From the NCBI RefSeq assembly GCF_905220365.1, contig NC_061136.1:568001-632000 (forward strand): 64,000 nucleotides of DNA, in the 5' to 3' direction. The DNA is from Vanessa cardui (taxonomy: Eukaryota > Arthropoda > Insecta > Lepidoptera > Nymphalidae). The position numbers and the translations under genes were made by a program. This document shows, in pieces, positions 34,971 through 47,194 of this stretch; position 1 is the stretch's first letter, and the number at the start of each line of letters is the position of its first letter. The notes beneath the pieces are model-generated. The model was not told the DNA's origin and searched no databases. It saw only the letters and a list, made by a program, of their open reading frames with translations.

Positions 34971-35871
34971 TTCAAATTAAAGGCTTATCAGTATGGCATT
35001 TGTAACTATCCTAAATTTTATGTCAATCGTAGCTATAGTTTCAGACATCACCTGGTCAGTAGTATTTAGGTTTGATAAATATGTAATATTTAACAACATA
35101 ATAACAATTAACATTGATTCCTTAAATCTACACAAATATAAATTAAAACAATTACTGTATAAATCTTGACCGCGTGGAATGGTGGCAAGAATGCGAGCAG
35201 CATTTCCCCGATGATTCTCAGTTCCAATTCTCTGGGCTAAAAATGAACCAGGCAGTAACCAGTGGAGGCAATAAGGCAAGGTGTTAATGTTTTAATGAAG
35301 CCTTTTGCATAACTATATATATGAAAATATATTATGTAATTACAATCACTCATATGTCTTATCAGGTTACTTCTTACATATTATATGAAATACCTTATCT
35401 ATTTTAAGCTATTCAGGGTGATATAATCGGTTACTTGTATGACGTATTGTCCAAGGTCAAGTCTATAATGTCTCAATGAGTTAAAGGCTTTTCTACATTA
35501 ACTGAGAGATTGGTAAAGTCCAAGATAAAACAATGATCATATCTTTGCCAAGACGAAGTCTAAAACTAAGTGAAAAAAAATCCAGCTGAATTATATACCT
35601 ATAACATGACTGTGTCTTGGTAAACGTTTCAAGAAAACAGTAGACCTATCTTAAGTGGTCTATCCATCAATTTTGTATAAAGATATCATTGACACTAACT
35701 CACAAACATATCAATCACGTATTAAGCATCTGACTTCTCGTACACTAGAAAAAGTTGTAAGATTGAATAATGGTTATACTCGCTTAGGAAAGCAGAAAAT
35801 TACAAATCTTAATTAATGTTTGAAAGAAGCGTTTCAATATGTATCGGTGTATTGGTGAGTCTCGTAGTAAG

Positions 35872-36164
35872 TTTTTTTTTTATGGAATAGGTTGGCGGAC
35901 GAGCATATGGGCCACCTGATGGCAAGTGGTCACCATCACCCATAGACAATGACGCTGTAAGAAATATCAACTATTCTTTACATCGTCAATGTGCCACCAA
36001 CTTTGGGAACTAAGATGTTTTGTCCCTTGTGCCTATAATTACACTGGCTCACTCACCCTTCAAACCGGAACACAACAATACTGAGTACTTTTATTTGGCG
36101 GTAGAATATCTGATGAGTGGGTCGTACCTATCCAGACGGGCTGGCACAAAGCCCTACCACCAAG
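35872..36164 (-). repeat. family C, near full length
   Basis: On the minus strand it runs from CTTGGTGGTAGGGCTTTGTGCC to GCTCGTCCGCCAACC, TATTCCATA and poly(A). With 34,681 it forms an inverted pair about 900 bases apart. Confidence 0.92.
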
Positions 36165-37098
36165 TAAAGTATTGCAGTTTGTCGATAACAATTTTCTTTG
36201 ATTTTGTTTACGTTTTTCATTTTCTCCTCTCATACAGCCGTAGTACCGATCTCTAATCGGCCACTATTTTTTTCAGTATTTTAATATTAAATTTTTAGTT
36301 ATAACAATCTTCATTCGTAAATTAAATAGATTATAAAAAATAAGGTCTCGAATTTCAAAGTTCAAATACCAAGTCTTATCAATAATATGTTATTTTCTGT
36401 CATATTTTTTATTAAATATAGCTTGAAAAATCAAATTGAATTCCAAATTAACAATGAAACTAATTAATAAATAATATTTTTAAAGAAAATTATGAAGTTT
36501 ATTATAATTAATAAGACACAACAGGGTGCCCCAGCCTCAGTTATGAATTTGTTCTCAGTGCCCTGACAGCATTAAATTACCTACTGTGATTGGCCAGCCG
36601 TCGAGACGATACGGTAGCATGCATATGTCTACCATTAATACGTTCATGATAACGCTAGTTTTTAGTGCATAGTCTGGCACCAGTCCAGGAGCCCCGACCC
36701 CACTTGACGGGAAACCTAAACACATTTAGCGAGAAAAAACAGACCGTCAGTTTTTGATATTGTTTTAAGGTAATATAGTTGAAGTTTTATTTTACTAGCC
36801 GAGTTTGTTGGTTTTATGTTCAGGTAAAAGTTTGTAAGCAGATCGAGAACCATTTCCTCCACTATAACTACCGAGTTGATGTTATGTAGTAGAGCAATGC
36901 TATATGTTGGTTGTTTTGATGAGAATATATTATATTATTTATTTAAACTGTCTTAATATGTGTAATATTTATTTGTTACGAACAATATACACATTTCCTA
37001 ATCAGGTGAGAACTGGACGCGATTAAAAGTTTCCAATAAAAATTTAAACATAAATATTTGTATTTATAAGAAAAAGAAAATAATTATAAGTTATACAT
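36165..37098. other. unique segment, some less AT-rich
   Basis: No repeat family was recognised between about 36,520 and 36,900. GACCGTCAGTTTTTG near 36,744 resembles an arthropod initiator (TCAGTT) and is followed by AAGGTAATA, a weak donor match. This could be a non-coding first exon, but the evidence is thin. Confidence 0.25.
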
Positions 37099-37333
37099 GA
37101 GCCGAGATGATGATGATGATTACGGGTTCAAGCCCAGGCAGGCGTCCTTAATTTGTGTGTATAATTCATCTCGTGCTCGGCGGTGGAGGAAAGCATCGAA
37201 AGGAATCCTGCATGTGTCTAATTTCATAGAAATTCTGCTACATTTATGTTCCACCAACCCGTTTTGGAACAGAGCAAGGGAGAGGTGTACTTAGCCCAAC
37301 AGTGGGAAATTTACAGATTGCTGTTGTTGTTGC
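37099..37333 (+). repeat. SINE-A with GATGAT expansion
   Basis: The A-box region after GAGCCGAGATG is replaced by GATGATGATGATTACGGG, removing most of the head. The rest is recognisable to GTGGGAAATTTACAG and a GTTGTTGTT tail. Confidence 0.85.
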
Positions 37334-37760
37334 ATTTTTATATACATGTAAGTAGCTCCATATTTATTAAGATTTTTGTATATTCTGGCCTCTTATTCGT
37401 TTTTTCTTTAATTAATTTAAATAGAAGTTGCAAATTCAATATATCCACTTCGGCCAAAGTGTCATACCCATTCCTCGAATTAATAATAATTCTTTGAAAA
37501 TTCTTTGTATTTTACAATATTTTCATAAAGCTTCAGTTATCAAATATAGGCTTCAATTTCCTTGCACTACGCCGAGCCGCAGTAAATCGTTCGGCCAACG
37601 GAAATAGGTTGAAAGTGCAGATACAACACTCGGATTCATCGTAGCTTGTATCACAATACCTGTAACCCTAGACACAGTTACAGTTACGAGTACATATAGA
37701 AAGACAGATTGGATTAAGTAAAATGAAAGTAATATAAAAATTTAAATAATAAAAAAAAAT

Positions 37761-37885
37761 TACTTCACATGCATTACTCTGATCCCAACGTAAGTAGCTA
37801 AAGCACTTGTGTTATGGAAAATTAGAAGTAACGACGGTACCACAAACACCAGACTCGAGACAACATCGAAAATTTTGTATCTTTA
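37761..37885 (-). repeat. SINE-B, 5'-truncated
   Basis: The minus-strand copy retains TGTTGTCTCGAGTCTGGTG, CCGTCGTTACTTCT and TTGGGATCAGAGTAATGCATG only. Confidence 0.85.
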
Positions 37886-37999
37886 TGTAAAATAAAAATA
37901 TATTTTGTATCTTTATGTAATAATATGGTGTGCAAAAAAGAGTTAAATAAATAAATAAATCACAGAAACCTCTTTTTAAAATATCTAAATTTAAAAATC

Positions 38000-39465
38000 G
38001 AACATTATTTTACCATACAACTTTTAAACAAAATTGGCCAAGCAAAGGGCGGTATGGCTTATAAGCTATTTCTTCCAGACATCCTTTGGGTTAGAAGAAT
38101 AGTATGTATTGAAGACGGCAATATGGTGGTGCAGTAAAAACTTACATTAGAAACTTTTCAAATCTAATAATTATGATGAAGGCGAAATTTTTGATGAAGG
38201 GATAAATGTTACACTCAATCACACTAAAACGTCAGAACGGATCACAATTAAATTTGGTACACACAGATTACATATAAATAAAATTTATATATTTTGAACA
38301 TGATGCTCTTTATTTTTTGACTAGGTGTATAAAATTTATATTTTTGTAGTGAAATATTGAAAATTGACTTAACTATGCTGTTTTGGATCCGATTCATAAT
38401 ATATATTCTACGAAGAAAAATTTTAAAAAAACATACTTATAGGATATACTTATAACCAGAGCAATCTTGTTATTTCTTCTGGTCAGTCATCCCCTCCATG
38501 CTGTCACTATTTTTTCAATATTATTTTGCAATTTTTTTTCTGATATGACCAGAAAATATATGAAAGGGGAGTTTTTGTAACTTCGACTGATTTTGATTTT
38601 TATAAAGATTCATAAAGTATTCATGGTCATCATGACATGGATTTTCTTTGTATGAATATAATTGTCACAAGTCGATATGTTTTCACTTCCCCACATACCG
38701 TAATTAACCCACGATTCAAATTAATTACAAAATAAGATAATTAAACTAATTCCCTCCCTATCTTACTAGCGGAAGTTTGCAAATTGGCCATCAAATGCCA
38801 ATTAGCTGCGATCCCAAACCTTCCGGTTACAGTCAAGGACTAAAGGGGCTTTTAATATGAAAAAGCGGCTTATAAAGAAACCGATACAGTTCAGATGTTA
38901 GAATATGTGTCTTAATCGATGCTCATATGATCAAATCCAGTCAACTATCACTGAATTTTTGCGTAGTTTGAATTCATCTTGCTCTAGAGGTTGATGGAAA
39001 TAGTGTGGGGAAAGTAGGTAAAATACTTTTTTAAGTATAATGTAACTTAGTTAATTGTTAATAATATTAAATATTATATTGTTAAAATTCAGCAGAACAC
39101 GTTCCACTTATCAATAGTAAGACATTTATAAACAGAAATATTTGACTTTAAGAAAATAAAATGGAAATGGTACTGGCTTCTTCAAATGCTTCTTCAATTT
39201 TTATTTTTTATTTTGTTTCTATAATGTCAAGCAAATACCAAATAGAAGGACGTCGTCGTGCTGTAAAAAAGTTACTAAATATCAAAGTCATACAAATGTC
39301 ATTATTTATAAGATTTGACTGCAATAAAACAAATTAATTAATTTCATTAATTCATTAATTCGCGGTAAAATATCTGACGACTCATCATGATTCTTAGTAT
39401 TGTTGTTTATTGATTTGAAACATGACTGAACTGATGTAACAATTGCAACGGATAAATCATACCAG
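38000..39465. other. no gene recognised; possible old SINE-A relic
   Basis: The segment 38,890-39,010 resembles the front of SINE-A (GAATATGTGTCTTAATCGATGCTCATATGATCAAATCC, GAATTCATCTTGCTCTAGAGGTTGATGGAAA) with strong divergence. The rest is unique AT-rich sequence without a supported exon. Confidence 0.4.
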
Positions 39466-39575
39466 GGTGTGGTGCATTGGTGATGAAAGTGATGCCTGAT
39501 GTGACTGACACTGCCCGTGAATAGGGATAGTAATCACTTACCATCATGTGACCCATTTGCTGGCTAGGAAGTACA
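39465..39575 (+). repeat. family C, diverged 3' part
   Basis: GGTGTGGTGCATTGGTGATG and TAGTAATCACTTACCATCATGTGACCCATTTGCTGGCT follow the family C 3' end with many changes. Confidence 0.5.
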
Positions 39576-40059
39576 CTAGCCTTACTTAAATACTAAAATT
39601 AAATAAAAAAGTTTATCATCGTACATATACTAATAAGAATCAGTATCGACTGAGCCTTTCCAAAGAGTTAATATTTTAGTTTGCTGCTTGCCGCAAAAAA
39701 ACAAATAAAGGTATAATATTATGATAATGTTGGAGAACTTAAATGGGTTAGACAGACAATTTATTCATTTTTACTCGAATGATTATTTTTTATACTACAG
39801 GGACATAATCTAATTTCTCGTCTAGAACTATCAAAAACCAAAGAAGAAATAAAGATAGGCTTTGTATGATAATAATTAAAACAAATTTTACGCTTACAAT
39901 ATTATTTTGCAAGCAAATTTGCAGCTTGAAATTTAGTCTCAAGGATTCTTCCACACATTTGCCTATGACGAAGAGTAAAGCAAAGCAGAGTAGGTACATT
40001 AATTTATTTATTAAAATTTACTTAATATATTGATTATAGATTTTGTCTAGCTGTAGCAA

Positions 40060-40235
40060 CACTCAATATTGGTGTGTTCAGAAAGGTGAACGAGGTACAA
40101 TGTACGGGTACAAGGGACATTTCAATTCTCTAACTTGGTGATGAAACGCAGCGATGTCTGTAGGGAGTTGTGACGTACCATCAGACGACAAATTTGCGTG
40201 CTCACCTGCTATGCTATAAAAGATATAAAAAAAAT
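40060..40235 (+). repeat. family C/D, diverged copy with polyA
   Basis: ATTGGTGTGTTCAGAAAGGTGAACG, GTACAAGGGACAT, GTGACGTACCATCAGACGAC, TGCTCACCTGCTATGCTATAAA follow the order of these families and end in an A-rich tail. Confidence 0.55.
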
Positions 40236-41127
40236 AATCAATGTAATGCATCTCAACTGGGTCGTGTTATAATGAAGACATACGTCTTCAAATTAAATAG
40301 ACTTTTTGATATCGATAAGACGATGCAGGATGTTCCTTCATCAGGCAGGATGTTCCCGGTGTTCGGTTCCGTGATAGCGGTACATTGAATTTAAAACGTT
40401 ATGGATTTCAATGCAGCGCCCTTGAACCAGATACGGAAGTAGGTCGCGTCGGTCGTGGGCCGAGGAACCTGCGTTGAAATGTCGGAACGATCGGAATGAT
40501 GAGGAATCTCGAATAAATATTTACGATTTGTAAAACAATTAAATCGATCTCAACTGCTATCTCTATCACTTCATGAGAACTATAACCTAAGCTTATTGAT
40601 TGTATAATAAATTAATACTATTATTATTTTTATATTAATTGCAGCAGTCAATAAATAAGAAGAATCAGAAATAAAGCTTCATGCAACGCCATTTTCTCTA
40701 ATTAGTTGTGAGCTTTATCGCCGGTTCTTCTCCGGTCGTGATATTTTTTTCCCAACCAGTAGCAATTTTAGTTATTTATTTGACAATCAACAAGTAAGTG
40801 TGATGATTCTATATTTTATATTATGATTTGATTTCAATCCATATTCAGATTAATTATATTTATAAATTTGTCTATTACAGTTGAAAGGAACGGTTTAGAA
40901 GATATGATTGATTTCAAATTACGTGCAATCAAAAATATTCAGAGAGAATGGTCGGTTAGTAAGCAGTAATAACGATAACGTTTTGTTTTAAAATTTGAAC
41001 TTACTCTAATATGCAATTAATGGCTGCAGATAAAATTTCTTAATATTTTCCACGTTTCTCTTTTATGACTTATATAAAGTAATCAATAAATCAACTTCAA
41101 AATGAAAAGTATAAAAAGTAAAAAAAA

Positions 41128-41420
41128 GTAGCAGCCTGGTAAATTTCCCACAGCTGGGTTAAGGCCTCCTCTCCCATTAAGGAGAAGGTTTGGAACATAT
41201 TCCACCACGCTGTTCCAATGCGGGTTGGTAGAATGCACATGTGGCTGAATTTCGATGAAATTAGACACATGCAGGTTTCCTCACGATGTTTTCCTTCATC
41301 GCCGAACACGAGATGAATTATAAACACAAATTAAGCACAAATAGTGGTGCCTACCTGGTTTTGAACCCAAAACCATCGGTTAAAATGCACGCGTTCTAAA
41401 CACTGGGCCATCTCAGCTCA
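41128..41420 (-). repeat. SINE-A, full length with 8-bp target duplication
   Basis: AAAGTATA at 41,106-41,113 reappears at 41,420-41,427. The minus-strand copy has the A box region changed to CCCAGTGTTTAGAA and the B box GGTTCAAAACC. The 3' block reads TTAACCCAGCTGTGGG. Confidence 0.88.
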
Positions 41421-41644
41421 AAGTATATTAAACAATTTTTAATATTATATATATATAACCAATTCAAACTTATAATTTCTCTAAGCGCAGTAATCGTTTA
41501 CTTTATTAATAATTTATTAATAATAATAATTACGTACGAAGCTGGGTGGGTCGCTAATTAATTAATATAATTAACTAAAATGTAATTATAAATCAATTAC
41601 CTTTATAATTTTCATATTATAATAATATGTTTCAATGAAAATTA

Positions 41645-41860
41645 TAATTATAATAATAAATATTGGAAAACGTCACAAACATCTCTGATCCCAATGTAAG
41701 TAATTAAACCACTTGTGTTATCGAAAATCAGAAGTGACGACCATACCACAAACACATATACTCAGGGCAATATAGGAAACTAATGAACTTTTTCTACATC
41801 GACTGGGGCGGAAATCGAACCCGTGACGATAACCATGAAAACCTCTGTACGGAGGTCGTC
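41645..41860 (-). repeat. SINE-B, diverged full-length copy
   Basis: The head GACGACCTCCGTACAGAGG lost the A box by a small deletion. The B box is GGGTTCGATTTCC, and TTGGGATCAGAG is present. Confidence 0.85.
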
Positions 41861-42071
41861 AAAATAATCTTAATGAATTCATAAGTAATTTTTAGATCAA
41901 CTCTCCATTCTGTATATGAAAAATAATTTGATGGGGAACCCATACAAAATACCGTTACCGACCGACCCAGGGAATTTGGAAAACCGAAAGCTTTGGCGCA
42001 ACTTAGAAGAGATTTACTTAGGGTTAGGGTATTATTCAAGTACGTCTGGGTACCAGCTTACTTAAAAAAAA

Positions 42072-42356
42072 GGTAAAGTAACAGTCTGTAAATTTCCCAC
42101 TGATGGGGTAAGGCCTCCTCTTCCATTAAGGAGAGGGTTTGGAGCATATTCAACCACGATGTTCCAATGCGGGTTGGTGGAATGCACATGTGGCAGAATT
42201 TCGATGAAATTAGACACATGCAGGTTTCCTCACCGCCGAGCACGAGATGAATTGTAAACACAAATTAAGTACATATATATAGTTGTGCTTGCCTGGGTTT
42301 GAACCCGCAATTATCGGTTAAGATGCACGCCTTCTAACCACTGGGCCATCTCAGTC
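42072..42356 (-). repeat. SINE-A, full length
   Basis: It carries an intact A box (TGGCCCAGTGG) and B box (GGTTCAAACCC), and lacks the AAAACATCGTGAGG segment. The tail is CAGACTGTTACTTTACC. Confidence 0.92.
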
Positions 42357-42384
42357 AACTTATCTTACATTATTCTGTAAAACA

Positions 42385-42520
42385 CCAATGCTTAGAATTG
42401 TAGTGTTCCGGTTTGAAACTTAAGTACAACTGTAAGTACTAGGGACGTAGTATTAATTAGCTCTCAAGGTTGGTTCCGTATTGGCGATGTTCGGATTGGG
42501 TAATATTTCTTACATTGTCA
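42385..42520 (+). repeat. family C, diverged copy
   Basis: TAGTGTTCCGGTTTGAAAC, TACTAGGGACGTAGTATTAA, CTCAAGGTTGGTTCCGTATTGGCGATG and GGGTAATATTTCTTACA match the family C middle. Confidence 0.6.
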
Positions 42521-42708
42521 ATATCTAGGATCGATAGCGAAAACTTTAGTAGTTTTATAAATTAATTTTAGATACTTTGGTAAATAATTATTAAAGTGTA
42601 GTTATTCTGTAGGGACCCCTTTGCAAGTAAAGGCCTTATGCTTAGCTGTTAGCATCCAGCGTGGAGCAAATAGTTATAGATGTTAAAGTAACCTATAAGT
42701 AGCATATA

Positions 42709-43009
42709 TAGTACGATACAACTTAGATGTAGGGCAAATCCAATAGAAATAGCTCCCTAACGCGTCATTCGACGCTATTCGTCGCTATAGATTCTCGCGT
42801 CAGTATAACTCGAGACAGCAAGTGTTTGTAATTCAACGTGTCAAATTGACGAATATATTAGATCATATGATATTACAAGTTATTATTAGTTTGTGTAAAG
42901 ATCATATTCACTTAAGAAATAAATATTGATAATTTGGGATAGCGTACTTAATTCGCATGAATCGGTTTTACTAATTTTGCCGATGCTACATTTAAGTTGT
43001 GTCGTACTA
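42709..43009 (-). mobile_element. MITE with about 22-bp terminal inverted repeats, copy A
   Basis: The ends are TAGTACGATACAACTTAGATGTA and its near reverse complement TACATTTAAGTTGTGTCGTACTA. TA dinucleotides flank both ends. It is inverted relative to the copy at 53,491-53,815, with a shared interior (ATTTGACACGTYG, ATCATATGAYCTAATATATTCRTC). There is no coding capacity. The TA flanks hint at a Tc1/mariner-type source, which is inference. Confidence 0.82.
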
Positions 43010-43379
43010 TACATCCCTCAATAGACTGTTACGATACTCTTTAATTTCATTGCATAGTAAAGAAACTCTATTTCGATGTCCGATAAAAGTCTTGCGTATC
43101 GTTAATAATAACTTATCAGAAAATCCGAACTATTTCCGTTCGATGCGGAAAAGCTGTATCGGAACCTTTAGAAGTTTCTTAAATAGAATCGGAAACTAAT
43201 AAAAGTCATCGGTCAACTGGATTCCCTACTTTAAACTTGAAATTTTGTTTAACTATCTGCTATTCAGTTGAATCAAGATCGCCTAGAGGATAGAACTGAA
43301 TTTTAATGTACCTTATTTTATTTTATATTCATCTTCTGATCGTTATAATAGAAAACAACGTTTTACTGATTTAATTTAA

Positions 43380-43590
43380 CGATCTCTGTAGTCGAGTAGT
43401 GTGTACACTGGTTTTCTGTGTACGCCACTCCGAGGTCCCAGGTTCTATTCCCGGCCGAGTCGATGTAGAAATAAGTTCATTTTCTATGTTGTCTTAGGTG
43501 TGTGTTTGTGGTAGAGTCGTTACTTCTCATTTCCCATAATACAATTACTTTAGCTACTTACATTGAGATCAAAGTAATGTATGTGAAAAA
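43380..43590 (+). repeat. SINE-B, full length
   Basis: The head GATCTCTGTAGTCGAGTAGTG and B box GGTTCTATTCCC each carry changes. The TTGAGATCAAAGTAATG end is recognisable. Confidence 0.88.
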
Positions 43591-44137
43591 TTACATATTA
43601 GTCAAAGTCAAATATTTATTAACAAAAAGAAAATTCTACTAGAAGAAGAAGACTAGAAACCAAACTTTAATCTATTTTAGATCGCCTGCTTAATAGCAAA
43701 GATAACAGCATGAAAATTCAAGGATAATTACTTGTATTTTTACGAAGTAATATTATGTAGTGCTCTCAAAACGAATGTTAATTAAAAACAATATGATTAT
43801 GTTTTGATAAGTTGGAATGCAACAGGAGCGAGGCCTTGAACTACCGATATTAGGTCACGTCCGGGCCACGGCTTAGCAATCGATATGTTATGTACTTGAA
43901 ACAAGAGCAATGAAATGCAATGAAAAATTTAATGACATTATGTTTCTCATTAGGGTTTAATACTAACCAATACATGAACATCCTAGAGGCTTTTTAAAAT
44001 ATAAAAAAAATTGCCACTTCAAAGTTAGTTTTTTTCTTTTATAGCCATAGAATCTGCTCGTGACTTCGTGCTTGAAGATTTTGGATTTATGGCAGGATTG
44101 CGTGTCTCAAAAGAAAATCAAAATAACCAATAAAGAT

Positions 44138-44400
44138 ACAAAATAAAAAAAATTAAATAAATAGGGGTAAGAAGATGATTCTGGTTGATTTTATACACCT
44201 TGTGTCCGAAAATCACAAATATCTCATGGAACCCTATTTTTACCAAAATAAATACTAGCTTATATAACCCATAAATATACAAAATAAAAAAAATTAAATA
44301 AATAGGAGTAAGGAGATGATTTTAGATGATTTTTTACTTTGTGTCCGAAAATTACAAATATCTCACGGAACCCTATTTTTCCCAAAATAAATACTAGCTT
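44138..44400 (+). repeat. two-copy tandem duplication, period 141 bp
   Basis: ACAAAATAAAAAAAATTAAATAAATAGG at 44,138 recurs at 44,279, and TGTGTCCGAAAATCACAAAT, GGAACCCTATTTTT and AATAAATACTAGCTTAT recur in register. The units differ by small deletions and about a dozen substitutions. Confidence 0.88.
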
Positions 44401-44414
44401 ATGTTACTCTCCTC

Positions 44415-44545
44415 TCCACTATTTGAAAGATACATTATTCACATGTATCTTTCAAATAGTGGATGATATTTTAAATCGGTCCAGTAGTTTTTGGCGTATT
44501 TTTTACAATCAAACAAAGTTTTCCTCTTTATAATATTAGTATAGA
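44415..44545 (-). mobile_element. Helitron 5' end carrying a 21-bp fold-back
   Basis: On the minus strand the fragment begins TCTATACTAATATTATAAAGAGG and continues AAAAACTACTGGACCGATTT, a common Helitron start. A perfect 21-base inverted repeat (44,415-44,435 with 44,443-44,463, loop 7) sits at its inner edge. Confidence 0.65.
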
Positions 44546-44684
44546 AAACAGATACTACAAAACTTCGTTAGTATGTAAAAGTTGTACATAATGAAAGTGT
44601 CTAAAATAAAACCGGTAACAGCATTCATAATATTATATCAAATGAAATTAAAATATTTTTAAGCTGATATTTTATAGTATTTAA

Positions 44685-45065
44685 AAAATGTAAAGCTAAC
44701 CCTGGTTTGGAAAGCTGAATCTAAATAATAAAAATATGCTCCATTAAGGTAGGCTTTTACAAGCACATTTGAATCGTCATTTAACAAATTGTACCAAGTG
44801 AAGCCACCATATGTTCGAAACGTAGATTCTACCGAAGAGAACAAGTTAGTTTTTCAATAATTACTCTTTTTCAATATTTAAAAAGGCATGTTAGTAAAAT
44901 ACGATTACATATGTATGTATATTATACATCTTGGCTGGAAGTCAACAAGTAATTATCTCCACGCTTTTTTATCATCTTTATAACCTTTTATTGAATACTA
45001 TGCCTTCTTTACCAATGTGTTATTTACAAATGATTTGAATTTAGAAAACGAGTATTCAATATTTA
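44685..45065 (-). repeat. LINE 3' end with end of ORF, diverged
   Basis: The minus strand includes AATACATTGG-like and TTGAATAC...AAAAAAGCGTGGAG (end of the ORF), then GTTGACTTCCAGCCA and GTAGAATCTACG. At 44,685-44,728 there is a second partial copy of the CTTTCCGAACC / AAGTGAAG region, so the tail is partly duplicated. Confidence 0.72.
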
Positions 45066-45358
45066 TATTGCACAAATGTGTGTGTGTTTGGGTGTGTGTG
45101 CGGAATCTAATGTGCTCTAATTTCTCAGTCGTATAATGTCACGGCAACCCCGATACGGCTGGAAGGAGTTTTGGTGCAGGACCTATTTTCCGAGACAGGG
45201 AATTGCACACTCACAACTTCCGGACAAAGCGTGGGATTTGACCTAGAGATGCTGCTTACTTTAATCAACAACAACATATTTTGTAGCAGTTGAAGATAAC
45301 TTTTGTCCAAAAGTCTCTTTACTAAATGGCTCTATTGGAAGTCGTCGTATGACATATA

Positions 45359-45615
45359 CAACAACAACAACAAAAGCTAGTGAATTTTCCACTGCTGAGC
45401 TATGACCCCCTCTCCCTTTCCAAGTTTGGAATATATTCCACCACTGACCACCACGGCTTGGTGGAATACACATGTAGCAGAATTTCTATGAAGTTAGACA
45501 TATGCAGGTTTCCTCACGAAACGACGAAAACGAAACATAACTTAAACTTGTCTGGGTTTGAACCAGTAATCATCGGTTAAGATGCACGCGTTCTAACCAC
45601 TAGGCCATCTCGATT
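45359..45615 (-). repeat. SINE-A with internal deletion
   Basis: The head CGAGATGGCCTAGTGGTTAGAA and B box GGTTCAAACCC are intact. A segment between them and the AGGAAACCTGC block is deleted. The tail is a long GTTGTTGTTGTTG run. Confidence 0.9.
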
Positions 45616-45974
45616 CTATGCAATAACTAATTCCAGTTAATCTTAACAGATGAAACACATGAATACACCCGGGAATACACGAAGTAGCGTAATAGCGTGA
45701 TATAAATTTATTTTTAGTCTATCCGTAATGTGACTGAGATTACGGTTTAGAGAAAATTAGTCACTATGAACTCTCCCATGGGAACTTTTATAGCCTCGGA
45801 TGAAATTTGCCCAAAACCAGCGATGGCCTGTGTAAAGGTATTTAGTGCTAACTTACATTATTACACAAGAGTATAATATACATAACTTACACATATAGCT
45901 CATTATTGCAGTTTTGTGTGTGAAGATTGTATTAGAATATTATATTATCATAACAAGAACAGTATGATATACTT

Positions 45975-46160
45975 CATAGTAGGCCTTTGTACAAGGTCAT
46001 CTGAGTAGATACCCCAATAATCACATATTCTTCTGTGGGTTATTGTGTTTCCTTTTGAAGGGTTAGTGATCTAGTGTACAAGGCATATAACATCTCAGTT
46101 CTGAAGCCTTGCAACGTATTGTCAATATGTTGCATATATTTATTACAGTGAAGTCTACTC
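45975..46160 (+). repeat. family C, diverged copy
   Basis: GTAGGCCTTTGTACAAGGTCATCTGAGTAGATACC, TTGAAGGGTTAGTGA and ACAAGGCATATAACATCTCAGTTC follow the family C front half. Confidence 0.6.
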
Positions 46161-47190
46161 ATTATTTGACATTTTACCTGCTTTATAAAAAATAAAACAT
46201 TTTTTACACAAAAGCGATACTCCAAGCAGATTAAGAATGTTTTAATGATGATCTCCGAGAAAATGACTAAGTTGTTACGTTTCTATCACATGACTTTTAA
46301 AGACGTATATAAAATTCGCTTTAAAATTAAATGTAAATAATGTTAAAAAGTAGCTTGGAAGCGGCTGCAAGCTCTGCAAACGGCCGTGAACCCGATTTTG
46401 GGTCAGTGGTGCAAGGTTGCAGCGAGGTAGGCGTTTTATTTGTGCAGGATTTCAGGGACAAGCCGCGTCGTTAGGGCGAAATGTGAATAATGTCGTTTAG
46501 ATAACTATAACGACCTTTTAAATCTCGAAACAATTTACTATGCACGAACATTATTTCATATGAAACAATTTACACTCACTTGTGGTAACATTTTGTATAC
46601 AGTTTGTGTAAAGAGTTGAAAAATATTTATATGAAATCTACATAAACCAAGCCAGACCTTAGGCTGCACTATATGTATTGTTCTAAGTTATTAAAAGAAA
46701 TGATATTTTGTGTAGTTGTAAATAATTTCGGGACTAGCCATTGACCTTTGGTCCCCATTTTTATATCATTATAATTTAAATTTCGAATACAGGGTTTGAT
46801 GGTTTTAAATATGTTTACATATGACTGATATTTACGCAAACTTACAAAAAAAAAAACGTCCGTTTTGAAATCGTATAAAATTAAATAGGCTTACATCAGT
46901 TACAACTGTTTACATAAAATTGAGACGATTTAATGAATTCCACGTAAAACGTTTTGTACATGTTATTTGAACATTTAATATAATTAATTCTACATATACG
47001 ACAATAAATCTCCAGCACCTCCGGAGTCAGGTACTCCACAGCGGAGCCGGCCGTGGCCTGAGCGTGACCCAATATACGATGCCAGTTCAAGGTCACGCCC
47101 CTGTTGCACTTCGCTATTTCTATAAACATCAGTCGTAAATAATTAATACTATATTATTTACTTTCAAAAACAGTCATATATATATATTAC
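46161..47190. other. unique sequence with two GC-richer islands
   Basis: Less AT-rich stretches lie at 46,355-46,480 and 47,005-47,110. The second contains the histone-like fragment listed separately. The first has no recognisable protein in any frame. Confidence 0.4.
47000..47110 (-). pseudogene. possible histone H2A-like fragment
   Basis: On the minus strand HAQATAGSAVEYLTPEVLEI resembles the H2A core where canonical H2A has EYLTAEVLEL after an alanine-rich helix. The DNA is much less AT-rich than its surroundings (GGAGTACCTGACTCCGGAGG), as expected for a highly expressed gene copied into AT-rich DNA. Alignment needs deletions before EYL, and the sequence after LEI (YCRICRIN) does not continue as H2A. 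If real, it is a very short, decayed piece. The match is short enough that chance cannot be excluded. Confidence 0.35.
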
Positions 47191-47194
47191 TAAA

